This document shows positions 1 through 9,749 of a DNA stretch of 64,000 bases, piece by piece. The translations under genes and the position numbers were made by a program. Numbering within the stretch: position 1 is the first letter of the stretch; every line of letters begins with the position of its first letter. The DNA comes from Brevundimonas sp. AJA228-03 (lineage in GTDB: Bacteria; Pseudomonadota; Alphaproteobacteria; Caulobacterales; Caulobacteraceae): assembly GCF_017795885.1 (NCBI RefSeq), contig NZ_CP059297.1, forward strand, positions 806,001 through 870,000, given 5' to 3'. Under the pieces are notes generated by a model. It had not been told where the DNA came from. It searched no databases and saw only the letters and a list, made by a program, of their open reading frames with translations.

Positions 1-312
1 ATGGACCTGGTCGCCGGCACCCAGTTTCGCCGCAGTACGAAAGGCTTCCAGCGCCGGCGTATGTTTGTCCTGCCGTTTGAGGACGTGGGCGAGATGGACG
101 TAGGCGTCTACCTCGTTCGGAGCCGCGGAGACGGCGGTCTCGTAGGCCTCCTCGGCCCCGGCCAGATCGCCGCTTTCCTTGAGTGCGTGGCCAAGCTGAA
201 CCCAGATCGCCGCATCCTCGGGGTGAGTGCTGACGTGCTTCCGGTAGGCGGAGGCAGCGTGTTTCCACTCGCGAGCGTCCCGGTGCCCATCGCCGATCCT
301 TTGCTGGTTCAC
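1..312 (-). CDS. TPR-repeat protein (partial, runs off left edge)
   Basis: The minus strand reads as an open frame of tetratricopeptide repeats, starting at a GTG at 312 and still open at base 1. Visible repeat signatures are AAIWVQLGHALKESGDLAGA followed by EEAYETAV, then a second unit with AYVHLAHVL and ALEAF. TPR proteins are interaction scaffolds and often accompany glycosyltransferases. It lies last in a minus-strand run of glycan-modifying genes (4308 down to 1), so a role in that pathway is an inference from position. The GTG has a GGAAAA stretch upstream; an in-frame TTG lies further upstream, so the start is uncertain. Confidence 0.6.
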   Translation of the reverse strand, partial: MNQQRIGDGHRDAREWKHAASAYRKHVSTHPEDAAIWVQLGHALKESGDLAGAEEAYETAVSAAPNEVDAYVHLAHVLKRQDKHTPALEAFRTAAKLGAGDQVH

Positions 313-540
313 GGATTTTCCGCGCAACAGAGATTTCCAACGCAATTCGTTAACTCCCCGCGCGCAACCGACGCCTGCGTCAAGCAGCCCAGATCGCTAA
401 AGTATCTTGATCTCAGCCGTGTTACAGGCTGAGCGGCCCGTGGCAATGCATCATGCGTCGTTAATGCCCATGAGGCATGACAGTGTTCTCTGAAACACAG
501 GGCCCGACGCACTCGAGCCGCGTCCCGTCGATGGTGTCCG

Positions 541-1347
541 TCAGGCCTTTTGCACGACCAGAAGCATCGAGGTAGAGACATAACCGCCGAGCAGAAGCTT
601 GATGTGACGCGAGCCGGGCTGAAAATAGGGCGGCTCATCGTAGTCGAGATCATAGGGGTGGACCCCCGCGTCGAAATCGACCGGCTCCAGGCCGCAGCGG
701 CCCTTGCGAAGCATGTAGTCGAGGCGTTCGATATCCTGTCTGCGGTAGATGCAGTCGCCCGAGGTGACCGTTTCCATGTTCGAGCTGACGTTATACTCGG
801 TCGTGTGAACGCCGATACCGCCCGGCTTCAGCAGTCGCGTGGCGTTGACGACGAAATTCAGACCGGCATCCAGGTCGCCGATGTGCTCCAGCGCGCAGGA
901 ACTCCAGACGAAATCCACGGATTCGCTTTCGAACTCATCGAGATGGTTCATGTCTGCCGGCTGGAATTTCACCAGATCCCGGAAACGCCTCTCGTCGACG
1001 ATGCCGGGGTGATAGAGGGCGTCCAGATTAGCCGCATGCTGGCCAGTCTGGGCCCAGTCGCCGGTCGAGGCACCGACATGCAGGTCGGTGGCGAGGATAT
1101 GCACGTCGCGGCTGGCGAAGGCCGAGGCCAGAGGCTCCTGGCCCACTGCAAAGCCCAGGCCCGACTTCCCGCGCGCGAGCATGCCGCGCGACGAGAGAGT
1201 CTCGAAGATCGCGCACCACTCCCACCATTTGCGGTAGCTGGCGTGAACGTCCGGAGACACTCCGGCAGGGATGCCCATGACGGCACCGGTGGTGCGGTAC
1301 CAGTCGGTGTTGAAATGTTCGTAACGGCAAACCGTGGAACTCAGCAT
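541..1347 (-). CDS. Class I SAM-dependent methyltransferase
   Basis: 268 aa. Residues 61-75 form a motif I-like glycine-rich loop (GLGFAVGQEPL), followed by strand 2 with an acidic residue (ILATDL, D88). Later come FVWSSCALEHIGDLD and LLKPGGIGVHT, the motif II/III pattern of type 11 methyltransferases. The ATG is preceded by AGAGGACGA, a good ribosome binding site. It lies 222 bases after the FkbM gene in the same direction, in a block with a GT4 and a GT2, so the substrate is probably a surface sugar or lipid-linked glycan (inference). The exact acceptor cannot be read from sequence. Confidence 0.85.
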   Translation of the reverse strand: MLSSTVCRYEHFNTDWYRTTGAVMGIPAGVSPDVHASYRKWWEWCAIFETLSSRGMLARGKSGLGFAVGQEPLASAFASRDVHILATDLHVGASTGDWAQTGQHAANLDALYHPGIVDERRFRDLVKFQPADMNHLDEFESESVDFVWSSCALEHIGDLDAGLNFVVNATRLLKPGGIGVHTTEYNVSSNMETVTSGDCIYRRQDIERLDYMLRKGRCGLEPVDFDAGVHPYDLDYDEPPYFQPGSRHIKLLLGGYVSTSMLLVVQKA

Positions 1348-1569
1348 TCGTCCTCTACTCCCTACCCTCGCCGACCGACGGCCGTTCCGGGCTTAGTGCA
1401 ATCGAAAGCGAAGCGGGAGGGGCTATCTGGCCGATCCAGGGGGTACCGACGATTGTCAGAAAGGTCAGATGTCGAACCGGGCGTGAGCTCCTGTCTGGAA
1501 CCTTTTCGAAGACGTGCATCGACTCCCGGCGGCGAGCAGCGCCCGAGGAGGTCGATCCGGCCCAGCCGA

Positions 1570-2463
1570 TCAGGCCTGGAACAGCCGGGGGTTCTTCCAG
1601 CCCTGGACGCCGTCGACGGTGACGATCGGCATCGGATGGGAAATGTCCAGGAAGGCGGGGCGCTCCATGTCCAGCTCCCAGCCCGCATCGATCATGAGGC
1701 CGAACAGCCGCCCTTCGATCTGGCGGCTGTGGGTGCCGATCAGGACATAGGCGAACTTGGCCGAGAGGATGTCGAGGCACGATGCGACCAGATCGACCTC
1801 GCCGCCCTGGATGTCGATGTGGAGAAGGTCCACGCGCGGGTGATCGCGCGAAATCTCCTCCAGCGAGATCATCGGCAGGGCGGTGTAGCGGCCCGTCGCC
1901 ATCAGCTCTTGAGTACGGGCCTCATCGGCGTCCAGAACGGGTTCGAGGCCCCAGGACTCGCCCGCGGCTTCCTGAAGGGGAAACAGGGCGACGCCCGACC
2001 GTCCTGCGGCGATGCCGGTGACCAGGATCGATTCACTGTCGGCGAATCCGTTTTCGGCGAGGCCCGCCTGGGCGAAGGCAATGTGACCGGCGTCGCCCTC
2101 CACTCCGATGACGCGGACGGCCCGGCCTGTGCGGCGGGCGGCCACGCCCGTATTGAGCATCCAGCAGCCCCAGCCGCAGCCGAGTTCCATCATGGTGAAG
2201 GTCGGGCCGCTGAGATCCACAGCATGCAGGGCTGCGGCCCATTCCGCCAGATCCGCATGCCAGTTGTTGGGCATCGGCGCCGCTTCGATGAAGCCGTTCA
2301 GAGGTTCCAGGGCGGAGGGGAAGATCTGCGGGTCGATGGCGACGCCGAGGAAGTTCATGACGCGCCCGGGCTTTCGGCCGAATGGGGGCTGGTTCATTGC
2401 GTGGCGGGTCACGGTCTCGATCGCGTCGAACCGGGAGTGGTAGTGCCAGAAGCGGGTGCGCAT
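1570..2463 (-). CDS. FkbM family methyltransferase
   Basis: 297 aa. SAM-binding motif I is ELGCGWG at residues 93-99; the second acidic strand is VIGVEGD. The FkbM hallmark DLLHIDIQGGE is near residue 215. FkbM enzymes are O-methyltransferases commonly found in polysaccharide and glycopeptide loci. The ATG lies 9 bases after the stop of the upstream GT4 gene, so the two are almost certainly cotranscribed. Methylation of a hydroxyl on the glycan built by that GT4 is the likely role, inferred from family and position. Confidence 0.88.
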   Translation of the reverse strand: MRTRFWHYHSRFDAIETVTRHAMNQPPFGRKPGRVMNFLGVAIDPQIFPSALEPLNGFIEAAPMPNNWHADLAEWAAALHAVDLSGPTFTMMELGCGWGCWMLNTGVAARRTGRAVRVIGVEGDAGHIAFAQAGLAENGFADSESILVTGIAAGRSGVALFPLQEAAGESWGLEPVLDADEARTQELMATGRYTALPMISLEEISRDHPRVDLLHIDIQGGEVDLVASCLDILSAKFAYVLIGTHSRQIEGRLFGLMIDAGWELDMERPAFLDISHPMPIVTVDGVQGWKNPRLFQA

Positions 2464-2472
2464 GAGGTCCCT

Positions 2473-4308
2473 CTAGCTGGCCACGGGGCCCGACGGAGAG
2501 ACTTGTGTCGCCGGACGAAAGGCCAGGGCCTCCAGGATCTCGGTTCGGGCCGCGAGATCCCCGACCGCGGCATAGCCGAGGCTGTACAGGCCGAGGCCCA
2601 GATCGCGTGTGTCGCCTGCGGGACGCGGGTAGTCGCCGATGATCTCGAGCGTGAGTCGGCACACGCCGTCCGTGCCGACATGCCCGCGTACCTGAAGCTG
2701 CGCTGTCGGAGGGGTCGATCCGAATGTCTGGAAGGCGTCAGGGCTGATCCCGATCGGCTTGAGTTCCGGCAAACCGGGGGCGGCGTCGAGCCCGATCTTC
2801 AGCGTGCACCCGGCCAGCAGGCCTGTGTTGAACAGGGTCAGGTAGACGGTGAGAGGCTCGCCCTGCGGAAGGCTCGTCTTGAAGACGAGCTCGCCCGACG
2901 GGCCTGTCATCCAGGCGCCGATGGTCTCGGGAATGGGGAAGGAATTGGCGATCAGGAAGCGGGTGGCCCGATCATCCTCGGCCCGATGGGGCGAAGGGGG
3001 GGCAAGCAGGTCCGATGGACGGTAGAGGACGCCCTGACGGAGGGTCGGCGTCTCGAGCTCGAGCGGCTCCGCTTTTCGCAATTCATCCACCTGGTCCATG
3101 AAATCTCCGGCCACATCGGCCCATGTGCGTGCGACGAAGTCTTCGACGATATGACGACGTCGTGCCGCCAGATAGACCTCATCGTCGATCAGGCGGCCGA
3201 TCACCCGAACGCCATCCTGCAAATTGGTCGGGTCGAAATAGTCGACGAAATCCCCACCCACCTCGAGAATCGAGGCCACGCCCGAGGCGGCGCACATGGT
3301 GCGGGCGGCCAGGCTCTCGCCGACGGGTAGCCCCCAGCCCTCGGTGAACGAGCTGAACACGGTGAACCGGCTGCCAGCGTAAACCGCCTTCACATCGGCG
3401 TCTGACAGGCCGTGAGCCAGATGCACTCGCCCGTCGAGATAGTCCGTGCTTTCCAGCAGATCTGTCAGGCCACCGATGCGCCAGCCCTTGCGGCCGGCCA
3501 GAAGAAGGTCTGGAACCGTGCGACCCTCGTCGATCAGCTGGCGCCACAGGTTGACGACGTAGAGGTGGTTCTTGCGCCCCTCGATCGTCGAAACATAGGC
3601 CACATAGTCACGCCCCTTCAGCCGTTGCAGCCCGGTGGGCCATACCGGATCGATCCTGGGTCCGTCGTCCATGGCGTGAGCCAGGGGTACCGTCTGCACA
3701 GGCAGGGGACGGGGGCTGTGCTTTTCGAGGAAGCTGGAAAGCTCCCGGTTGGTGTGATCGGAAATGGTGAGGAAGAAGTCGGCAAGCAGGCTGAGATCGT
3801 TGAGGGCCGCGGTGAATGACCGTGTCAGGTAGGCATCGCAGAACTGCGGGTGGGTAATCGGGATCAGGTCGTAGATGTAGGCACCGATCCGCACACCTGC
3901 GCTCTTGATCTCGATGTAGCGGTCGATGGTGTTCTCGTTTCCCCAGAAGCTGCCCAGCAGGATGACCGTGCTGCCCGGAGGTGGAACGACCTGGCGGCTT
4001 TCGGCCTCGCACCGGCCCAGCGCCGCGTCGAGGCCCGCGCGGTCGACGGCGGCTCCGCTGACATAGGTGATCATGTCGACGAGCGGTTCGGCCGGGATTT
4101 CCCGGAATCCCCGCTCCTGTCCGGCCGCCAGAATGAACCGGACGCCGGCCCGCCCCTGTTTGACCAGGCTTATGACGACATTCGCCTGCACCCGCTGAAT
4201 GCCCGACAGGGTCGTGTGGAAGCGCAGGAAGGATACAAGGTCCGCGACCGAGATGAAGAGGTCGGTCGATCGCGAGACGGGCTTGGAGCGGGGGCGGGCC
4301 GGTTTCAT
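2473..4308 (-). CDS. Glycosyltransferase family 4 with C-terminal extension
   Basis: 611 aa, long for GT4 (usually 350-430). The N-terminal half carries IYDLIPITHPQFC. The nucleotide-sugar half has YVSTIEGRKNHLYVV and FSSFTEGWGLPVGESLA near residue 320, where the conserved E of the EX7E motif sits. Residues about 425-611 form a separate C-terminal region rich in beta-type sequence, possibly a carbohydrate-binding module. No membrane segment is seen, so it acts in the cytoplasm on lipid-linked or peripheral acceptors. It heads the minus-strand run GT4-FkbM-methyltransferase-TPR and is divergent from the GT2 gene. It is paralogous to the GT4 at 29156-30439. Confidence 0.87.
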   Translation of the reverse strand: MKPARPRSKPVSRSTDLFISVADLVSFLRFHTTLSGIQRVQANVVISLVKQGRAGVRFILAAGQERGFREIPAEPLVDMITYVSGAAVDRAGLDAALGRCEAESRQVVPPPGSTVILLGSFWGNENTIDRYIEIKSAGVRIGAYIYDLIPITHPQFCDAYLTRSFTAALNDLSLLADFFLTISDHTNRELSSFLEKHSPRPLPVQTVPLAHAMDDGPRIDPVWPTGLQRLKGRDYVAYVSTIEGRKNHLYVVNLWRQLIDEGRTVPDLLLAGRKGWRIGGLTDLLESTDYLDGRVHLAHGLSDADVKAVYAGSRFTVFSSFTEGWGLPVGESLAARTMCAASGVASILEVGGDFVDYFDPTNLQDGVRVIGRLIDDEVYLAARRRHIVEDFVARTWADVAGDFMDQVDELRKAEPLELETPTLRQGVLYRPSDLLAPPSPHRAEDDRATRFLIANSFPIPETIGAWMTGPSGELVFKTSLPQGEPLTVYLTLFNTGLLAGCTLKIGLDAAPGLPELKPIGISPDAFQTFGSTPPTAQLQVRGHVGTDGVCRLTLEIIGDYPRPAGDTRDLGLGLYSLGYAAVGDLAARTEILEALAFRPATQVSPSGPVAS

Positions 4309-4439
4309 CAGGTGTCTCGACTCGACAGGGGGATCGCTCCGCCCTCAGGCACGATCAGCCGGACGATCCATAGCCGCTGACCGAAAACAGGCAAGGCGGC
4401 TTTGCCTGAAGGGCCGGAGAAAGCTGCTATCGACGAGGC
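4309..4439. promoter_or_regulatory. Divergent intergenic region between GT4 and GT2 genes
   Basis: 131 bases separate two divergent glycosyltransferase genes, so promoters for both directions must lie here or inside the genes. No hexamer pair close to the alphaproteobacterial consensus could be picked out with confidence. The call rests on geometry only. Confidence 0.4.
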
Positions 4440-7010
4440 GTGAGGGTGCCGCTAGGGTTCACGCAGTCCAATGCCGAGCACCGCATGAGCCTGCCTCTCG
4501 CCTCTGGCGCCGATCGGCCGGCCAGTCCGAACGACGTCGTCCAGCTGTATCGCTTCGTGCTCGATCGCGAGCCCGAATCCGAGGTCGTGATCGAGAAGGC
4601 GCTCGGCTTCGCGCGAGCGGAGTTGGCCGCCGCCTTCCTGGCCACTGCCGAGTTCAAAGAACGTGTCCTGCAAACGGCCGATCAGGGGCGGGACATCTGG
4701 GGTGCCTCGCCGGGCCCGACGGCCAAACAGCTCGACTGGGCCTGCAAGGCCCTGCCTCTGACGGCCGGGGGGATCGCAGCGCTGAGGGCCTGGGGCGATT
4801 CCTGGCCGGGGGCCTATTTCGCAGTCCTTTCTGATCCGTCGTGCAGCCCCTCCGTCCGCCCGACCGAGCGCGCACTCCACCATCTCAAGGCCCTGGCCTC
4901 AGTCCATGGTGCCGTGGAGCGGATCGATGCCACCCTGGTCGTCGGATGGGCGATGGCGCGGGGGGCGGAGGCGAACACGGGGCCCGTACTGGTCGAGGTT
5001 TACGGCGACGGCGTCTTCATGGCCGCAGGGCGGGCGGATCGGTTCCGTCGCAATATTCAGGATCAGTTCGGCGGCGACGGTCTGGTGGGCTTCGAGATTC
5101 CCCTTCCGCGGCGAGGCGGGCAAATTCGTCCTTTGCGGATCGAGGTTCGAGCCGCGCCTCAGGGACGGGTACTGGGCCGAGGAGAAATCCATGCAGTGCC
5201 CGCGGCGGCTGAGGGTCTGTCGGCGTTGAAGCAGGAGATCGCAGCGGTTCGAGCCACTCTGGAGCGGCTTGAACGCCTGCTGCCGACTGTCGTCTCCGGT
5301 ATGGGGAGGTCGCTGGCGGACTACAGCGACTATTTCGAAGACTGGTATCGCCGACCTGTCGTGATCCGGGGATGCGGGGCGGGGTTCACCATCCTGCTGG
5401 ATGGCGTCGGGCGCTCGGCCAGGGCTCTTTTCTGGGCCGCCGACGCCATTGAGGCGCAGATGACCGCCAGCGACCGACTGGTCCTGATCGTCGATCCGGG
5501 GCTGGCGGCTTCTGCGGAGGACATCGCCGCGAGAAGCCGTGGACGAGGAAAGTCCAACGTCGTCGTCGATGTCAGCACGTCGCGTGATCCCGGAGTGCGG
5601 GTCAACAAGGCGCGCAGAAGCCAGTCCGGGACGCCCTTCATTCTGCTGACCGATTCCGATGTCGTCCTGTCCGGCCGGGCGCTGGCAGAGTTTGCGTCGG
5701 CCTTCGCCCGATCGGACGAGGTGCAGGCGCTGTATGCCGATGAGGATACCTTCGATCCGGAAGATGGCCGTGAAAGGCCATCCCAAAGGCATTTCGCCCC
5801 GATCCTCAGGCCGGGGTTCGACCTCGATCTGCTGCGACAGCTCCCCTTCGTCGGCACGGTGCTGGCCTTCCGGTCCGGTGCGCTCGATGCGGCCGGGTTG
5901 CTGAAGGGCGGCGGGGGCCTTCACGGCTGCGAGGCGCTGCTGCGCATCGGCACCGCCCCCGGTGCGGTCGGCCATGTCGCCTCGGTCCTGGGCACGCGTT
6001 CGGGTCAGGCTGTGAACGACGGGGACGGAACCATCTGGGCGCGCTGCGTGGCGCGAGACCTGGCGGAGCAGGCTCCCCAGGCGACGGTTCAGCCCCATGT
6101 CGACGCCCTGGGCGCGACTGTGCCAGGTGCCGTCCGCGTGCGCTTCCCGGCTGGAGAGGTCCGTGTCTCGGTCATCATCCCGACGCGCGACCGGCTGGAC
6201 CTGCTCAAGCCCTGCCTCGACAGTATTCTTGCGCACCGATCCGCCAACCGCTGCGCGCTCGAGCTGATCGTGATCGACCATGAGAGTTGCGAGCCCGGGA
6301 CACGGGCCTATCTGGACCCGCTCGCCGCTGCGGGCGACATTTCGATTCTGCCGTTCAAGGGGGCGTTCAACTGGGCCCTGATGAACAATCTGGCGGCGGA
6401 CAGGGCGACGGGAGACGTCCTGATCTTCCTCAACAATGATACGGTCGTGCTTAGTCCGGACTGGCTCGACGAGCTGGCGTCACAGGCGCTGCGGCCCGAA
6501 GTCGGCGTTGTCGGAGCCCGCCTGATCTATGCCGACGGGACGATCCAGCACGCCGGTTTCGTGTCGCGCGGGCACGCGCCCGACTTCCTGATCCATGATG
6601 GTGTCGGGGTGCCGGGATCGGACGGCGGCTATCTGGGGCGACACGCCCTGCTGCATGCCAGCCCGGTGGTCACCGGCGCCTGCATGGCGATCCGCGCGCC
6701 GCTGTTCCGGTCGCTGGGCGGCTTCGATTCGGCGAATTTTCCGCTGGAGGGCAACGACGCCGACCTCTGCTACCGCGTTCGCGCCGAGGGTCTGTCGGTC
6801 CTTTATGACCCCTATGCGACGCTCTATCATCTGGAGTCGAAGACTCGCGGGTTCAGCGTCTCGGGTGAGGACCGCACGGCGTCCCTGGCCGCCCAGGCCC
6901 TGCTGCGTGAACGATGGGGCGACCGGTTCGGCGAGGACCCGGGGTTCAACGCCCATTTCGACCGCACGGGCCGCCCGTTCGAACGGCTGCGGCCGCCGCC
7001 CGGCGATTGA
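4440..7010 (+). CDS. Modular glycosyltransferase, DUF4214 plus tandem GT2-like domains
   Basis: 856 aa. Residues about 24-74 resemble DUF4214 (VVQLYRFVLDREPE then LAAAFLATAEFKERV). Residues about 340-433 look like a degenerate first GT-A fold (LVLIVDPGL, ILLTDSDVVLSG, ALYADEDTFD). A full GT2 domain starts near residue 573 (VSVIIPTRDRLDLL), with the DXD-like FLNNDTVV near 664 and a conserved end GNDADLCYRVRAEGL. The start is ambiguous: GTG at 4440, GTG at 4446 or ATG at 4485. It probably extends an O-antigen, capsule or other surface glycan; donor and acceptor are unknown. Confidence 0.83.
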   Translation: MRVPLGFTQSNAEHRMSLPLASGADRPASPNDVVQLYRFVLDREPESEVVIEKALGFARAELAAAFLATAEFKERVLQTADQGRDIWGASPGPTAKQLDWACKALPLTAGGIAALRAWGDSWPGAYFAVLSDPSCSPSVRPTERALHHLKALASVHGAVERIDATLVVGWAMARGAEANTGPVLVEVYGDGVFMAAGRADRFRRNIQDQFGGDGLVGFEIPLPRRGGQIRPLRIEVRAAPQGRVLGRGEIHAVPAAAEGLSALKQEIAAVRATLERLERLLPTVVSGMGRSLADYSDYFEDWYRRPVVIRGCGAGFTILLDGVGRSARALFWAADAIEAQMTASDRLVLIVDPGLAASAEDIAARSRGRGKSNVVVDVSTSRDPGVRVNKARRSQSGTPFILLTDSDVVLSGRALAEFASAFARSDEVQALYADEDTFDPEDGRERPSQRHFAPILRPGFDLDLLRQLPFVGTVLAFRSGALDAAGLLKGGGGLHGCEALLRIGTAPGAVGHVASVLGTRSGQAVNDGDGTIWARCVARDLAEQAPQATVQPHVDALGATVPGAVRVRFPAGEVRVSVIIPTRDRLDLLKPCLDSILAHRSANRCALELIVIDHESCEPGTRAYLDPLAAAGDISILPFKGAFNWALMNNLAADRATGDVLIFLNNDTVVLSPDWLDELASQALRPEVGVVGARLIYADGTIQHAGFVSRGHAPDFLIHDGVGVPGSDGGYLGRHALLHASPVVTGACMAIRAPLFRSLGGFDSANFPLEGNDADLCYRVRAEGLSVLYDPYATLYHLESKTRGFSVSGEDRTASLAAQALLRERWGDRFGEDPGFNAHFDRTGRPFERLRPPPGD

Positions 7011-7079
7011 CCGTCCGGGGGACGGGGACGGAGACGAAACCCGCCGACGGCGGCGTGTCCCGGCTGCCCCCTCCCGGAC

Positions 7080-7793
7080 TCACCGCGCCAGAGGCTGGAG
7101 CGCGAGCGAGGCGAGGAAGGCCGCATCCGGCAACTCGGCCTCGGAGTGGGCCAGAACGTACCAGCTCAGGCCCGGATGCCACCACGGGCAGGCGCGGATG
7201 GCCAGGCCGGCCTCGGCCGCGATCCGCGCGATCCGCTCGGGGCGGAAGGTGACGCATTCCGGATAGACCCAGTCGGCGGTGTCGGGGTCGAACTGGGGCT
7301 GTTCCTCCCCGACCATCCAGTTGACGACGATCAGGCCGCCGGGGGCGAGGCTGGCCTTGAACGACTGCAGGGCGCGCCGCGACGCATCCTCGCCGGTGTG
7401 CGAGAAGATGGACTGGGCGATGATATAGTCGAACTGGGTCCCGAACACGTCGGTCCGGTATTCGGTGTTGTGATCGAAGCGCGGGGCCTTCAGCTGGCGG
7501 GCGTCCTCGCCCAGCTCGCGGGAAAAGCCGTCGGCGACCAGCCAGGCCTCGGGCTCGATGCCGAAATAGCGGCCCTCCAGCAGATAGGGGATGGCCATCC
7601 GCCCGAGGCGCAGCGAGCCGCAGCCGAAATCGAGCAGACGGTGGGTCTCGCGCAGCCCCAGCAGATACAGCAGGGCGAACTGCTGGGCGCCGATCAGGTC
7701 GTAGCGGTAGGTCGGGCCGACGAAGGCGCGATAGTGGCCGTCTCCGGGTGCCAGGGCGGCGGCCTGTTCGACGGTGAAGTCCCTGACGCTCAT
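7080..7793 (-). CDS. Class I SAM-dependent methyltransferase
   Basis: 237 aa from the ATG at 7793, chosen because CAGGAGACTTCG precedes it; an upstream in-frame ATG at 7853 lacks a site. Motif I is LLDFGCGSLRLG at residues 53-64, followed by YFGIEPE, FDYIIAQSIFSHTG and SLAPGGLIVVNW, a complete class I Rossmann signature. It is clearly a paralogue of the methyltransferase at 13268-13945 (same LLD-GCG-LRLG and FDY-IAQS-F-H pattern). The substrate is unknown; the neighbours suggest surface glycan or protein modification. It is divergent from the next gene. Confidence 0.85.
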   Translation of the reverse strand: MSVRDFTVEQAAALAPGDGHYRAFVGPTYRYDLIGAQQFALLYLLGLRETHRLLDFGCGSLRLGRMAIPYLLEGRYFGIEPEAWLVADGFSRELGEDARQLKAPRFDHNTEYRTDVFGTQFDYIIAQSIFSHTGEDASRRALQSFKASLAPGGLIVVNWMVGEEQPQFDPDTADWVYPECVTFRPERIARIAAEAGLAIRACPWWHPGLSWYVLAHSEAELPDAAFLASLALQPLAR

Positions 7794-7942
7794 TCGAAGT
7801 CTCCTGCCAGGCGTTGGCGACGCCGATGTCGCTTTGCCCGCTCTCTGTGGCACCCGGGCGTTCGGCTCAAGCCTATTTTCATCGGCGGCGCGAGCCTTTA
7901 ACGACGGTCGCGAACCTAATGCACTGCCCCGGGGGTTATCGC

Positions 7943-9523
7943 GTGTCGGACTGGACTTCAGGCTACGTCGCGGACGTGGAGTATACGACCGGCTACTTCA
8001 GTGAACTGAACCCCGTGCGGGTGCCGATTGGTCTTCTCAACGCCGGCTATGCGCCGCCGAAGGTCCGGAATGCTTGCGAGCTCGGCTTCGGACAGGGCCT
8101 GTCGATCGCCATGCACGCGGCGGCCCAGCCCCACGTCAATTGGTACGGCGACGACTTCAATCCCGACCACGTCCTGTTCGCCCGCTGGCTGAACGAGTCC
8201 GCCGGGGCCAGCGCCGATCTGACCGACGAGAGCTTCGAACAGTTCTGCAGCCGCGACGACCTGCCGATGTTCGATTCCATCGGCCTGCACGGTGTCTGGA
8301 CCTGGGTCTCGCCGAAGAACCGCGACATCATCATCGATTTCATCAATCGCAAGCTGAACGTCGGTGGCGTGGTCTACTGCAGTTATAATGTCATGCCCGG
8401 CTGGTCATCGGCCGCGCCGCTGCGCGAGCTGATGATGCTCCATTCGCGGATGACCGCCGGCAAGGGCCTGGGTTCGGCCGAGCGGATGGATGCCGCCCTG
8501 AACTTCATCGGAGAGATGTTCGACCGGGACCCGCTCTATCAGGCGGCCATTCCCGAGGCGAAGGCCAAGTTCGAGCAGATGAAAACCATGCCGCGCGGCT
8601 ACCTCAGCCACGAATACATGAACGCCAACTGGGACCTGATGTATTTCAGCGACATCGCGGACATGCTCGGCGCGGCCAAGCTGCAGTTCGCCTGCAGCGC
8701 CTCGTACCAGGAGGCGGTCGAGGAGATCCAGCTGACGGAGCACCAGCGCGCCTGGCTTTCCGGGTTCGACAATGAACCGTTTCGCGAGACGATGCGGGAT
8801 TTCTGCAGGAATACCCAGTTCCGCAAGGACTACTGGATCAAGGGTGGACGACAGATTCCCCAGGCTGAACAGGTCGAACGGATTCGCGACCTGCGCGTGG
8901 TGCTGATGAATGTGCGCGCGAACATCCCCAGGACCGTCGGGAGCGTGGTCGGGGAAGTGACCCTCGTGCCCGAGATCTACGATCCGATCCTGGACTTCCT
9001 CGCCGACAACAGGCCGCACGCCTTCCGCGATATCGAGATCGCGGTTCACGGCCGGAACATTCACTTTGCCCAGGTCCTGCAGGCGATCATGATGCTGAGT
9101 GGAGGCGGGCACGTCGGCTTCGCCCAGTCGGAGGCCGAAACCGCGGCCGCCCGCGTCCAGACCCGCAGGCTGAACGCGGTTCTGCTCGACAGGGTCGAGC
9201 AACAGGACGGGATCGCCTATCTGGCCTCGCCCGTGACCGGGGGGGCCATCGCTCTCTCACGCATCGACCAGCTGTTCCTCAAATACTGGATGTCCGGCCT
9301 TCAGGAGTCCGACCAGTGGGCCGAGAAGGTCTGGCAGGTGCTGGAGGCCGCAGGGCAACGGGCCCTTGAGGACGGCAAGCCGGTCGAGACGCCGGAAGAA
9401 AACCTGCGCGTTATCAGCGAGGCGGCCCGGAAGTTTCAGGCCACGCTCTTGCCGGTCTTTCAGGGCCTGGAGATCGGCATTCGCGAAAAGGCGTCTACGG
9501 TTGGGCGAAAAGGCGGCAGGTAG
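7943..9523 (+). CDS. Methyltransferase with C-terminal regulatory domain
   Basis: 526 aa from GTG 7943 (VSDWTSGYVADVEYTTGYF), chosen because family members begin with this SDWTSGYV motif and GGGGG stands upstream; an in-frame ATG at 7919 is the alternative. Residues 45-53 (CELGFGQGL) form the SAM loop. The middle and C-terminal parts match the predicted methyltransferase regulatory domain family (PF10119 type), with LSGFDNEPFRETMRDF, DRVEQQDGIAYLASPVTG and a terminal helix-rich segment. Members are often found beside glycosyltransferases. It ends 226 bases before the secreted-protein gene. Confidence 0.8.
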   Translation: MSDWTSGYVADVEYTTGYFSELNPVRVPIGLLNAGYAPPKVRNACELGFGQGLSIAMHAAAQPHVNWYGDDFNPDHVLFARWLNESAGASADLTDESFEQFCSRDDLPMFDSIGLHGVWTWVSPKNRDIIIDFINRKLNVGGVVYCSYNVMPGWSSAAPLRELMMLHSRMTAGKGLGSAERMDAALNFIGEMFDRDPLYQAAIPEAKAKFEQMKTMPRGYLSHEYMNANWDLMYFSDIADMLGAAKLQFACSASYQEAVEEIQLTEHQRAWLSGFDNEPFRETMRDFCRNTQFRKDYWIKGGRQIPQAEQVERIRDLRVVLMNVRANIPRTVGSVVGEVTLVPEIYDPILDFLADNRPHAFRDIEIAVHGRNIHFAQVLQAIMMLSGGGHVGFAQSEAETAAARVQTRRLNAVLLDRVEQQDGIAYLASPVTGGAIALSRIDQLFLKYWMSGLQESDQWAEKVWQVLEAAGQRALEDGKPVETPEENLRVISEAARKFQATLLPVFQGLEIGIREKASTVGRKGGR

Positions 9524-9663
9524 TTCGCCAAGCAGGCGTTGAAGCACTGTGACAATCCTGCCAAGCACCGCAAAACTTTCACATTAAAGCCAAGGCTGGC
9601 GCAACGAAGTCCGGTTGACGGAATGCGTAGACCCGGTCTAGGAAGGCCTTGCCTAGGAATGCC

Positions 9664-9686
9664 CATGACAGTCTTCGGCGGTCATG
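9664..9686 (+). promoter_or_regulatory. Inverted repeat upstream of secreted-protein gene
   Basis: CATGAC and GTCATG are perfect inverted arms with an 11-base loop, 64 bases before the ATG at 9750. A promoter-like TTGACG occurs further upstream (about 9617), and CTAGGAA is present twice between them. The repeat could be a 5'-leader hairpin that stabilises an abundant mRNA, or an operator. Arms are short, so confidence is low. Confidence 0.35.
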
Positions 9687-9749
9687 TGCTCTAAATAACC
9701 GCCGTGGCATGGACTAACCCAGTTTAACAATTCCCCAGGGGGACCTCGA

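Noticed and set aside
550..3330. A plus-strand open frame of over 900 codons
   Set aside because: It is the antisense of three well-supported minus-strand genes (methyltransferase, FkbM, GT4); its protein has no domain and an Arg/Gly/Asp-heavy composition typical of GC-rich shadow frames.
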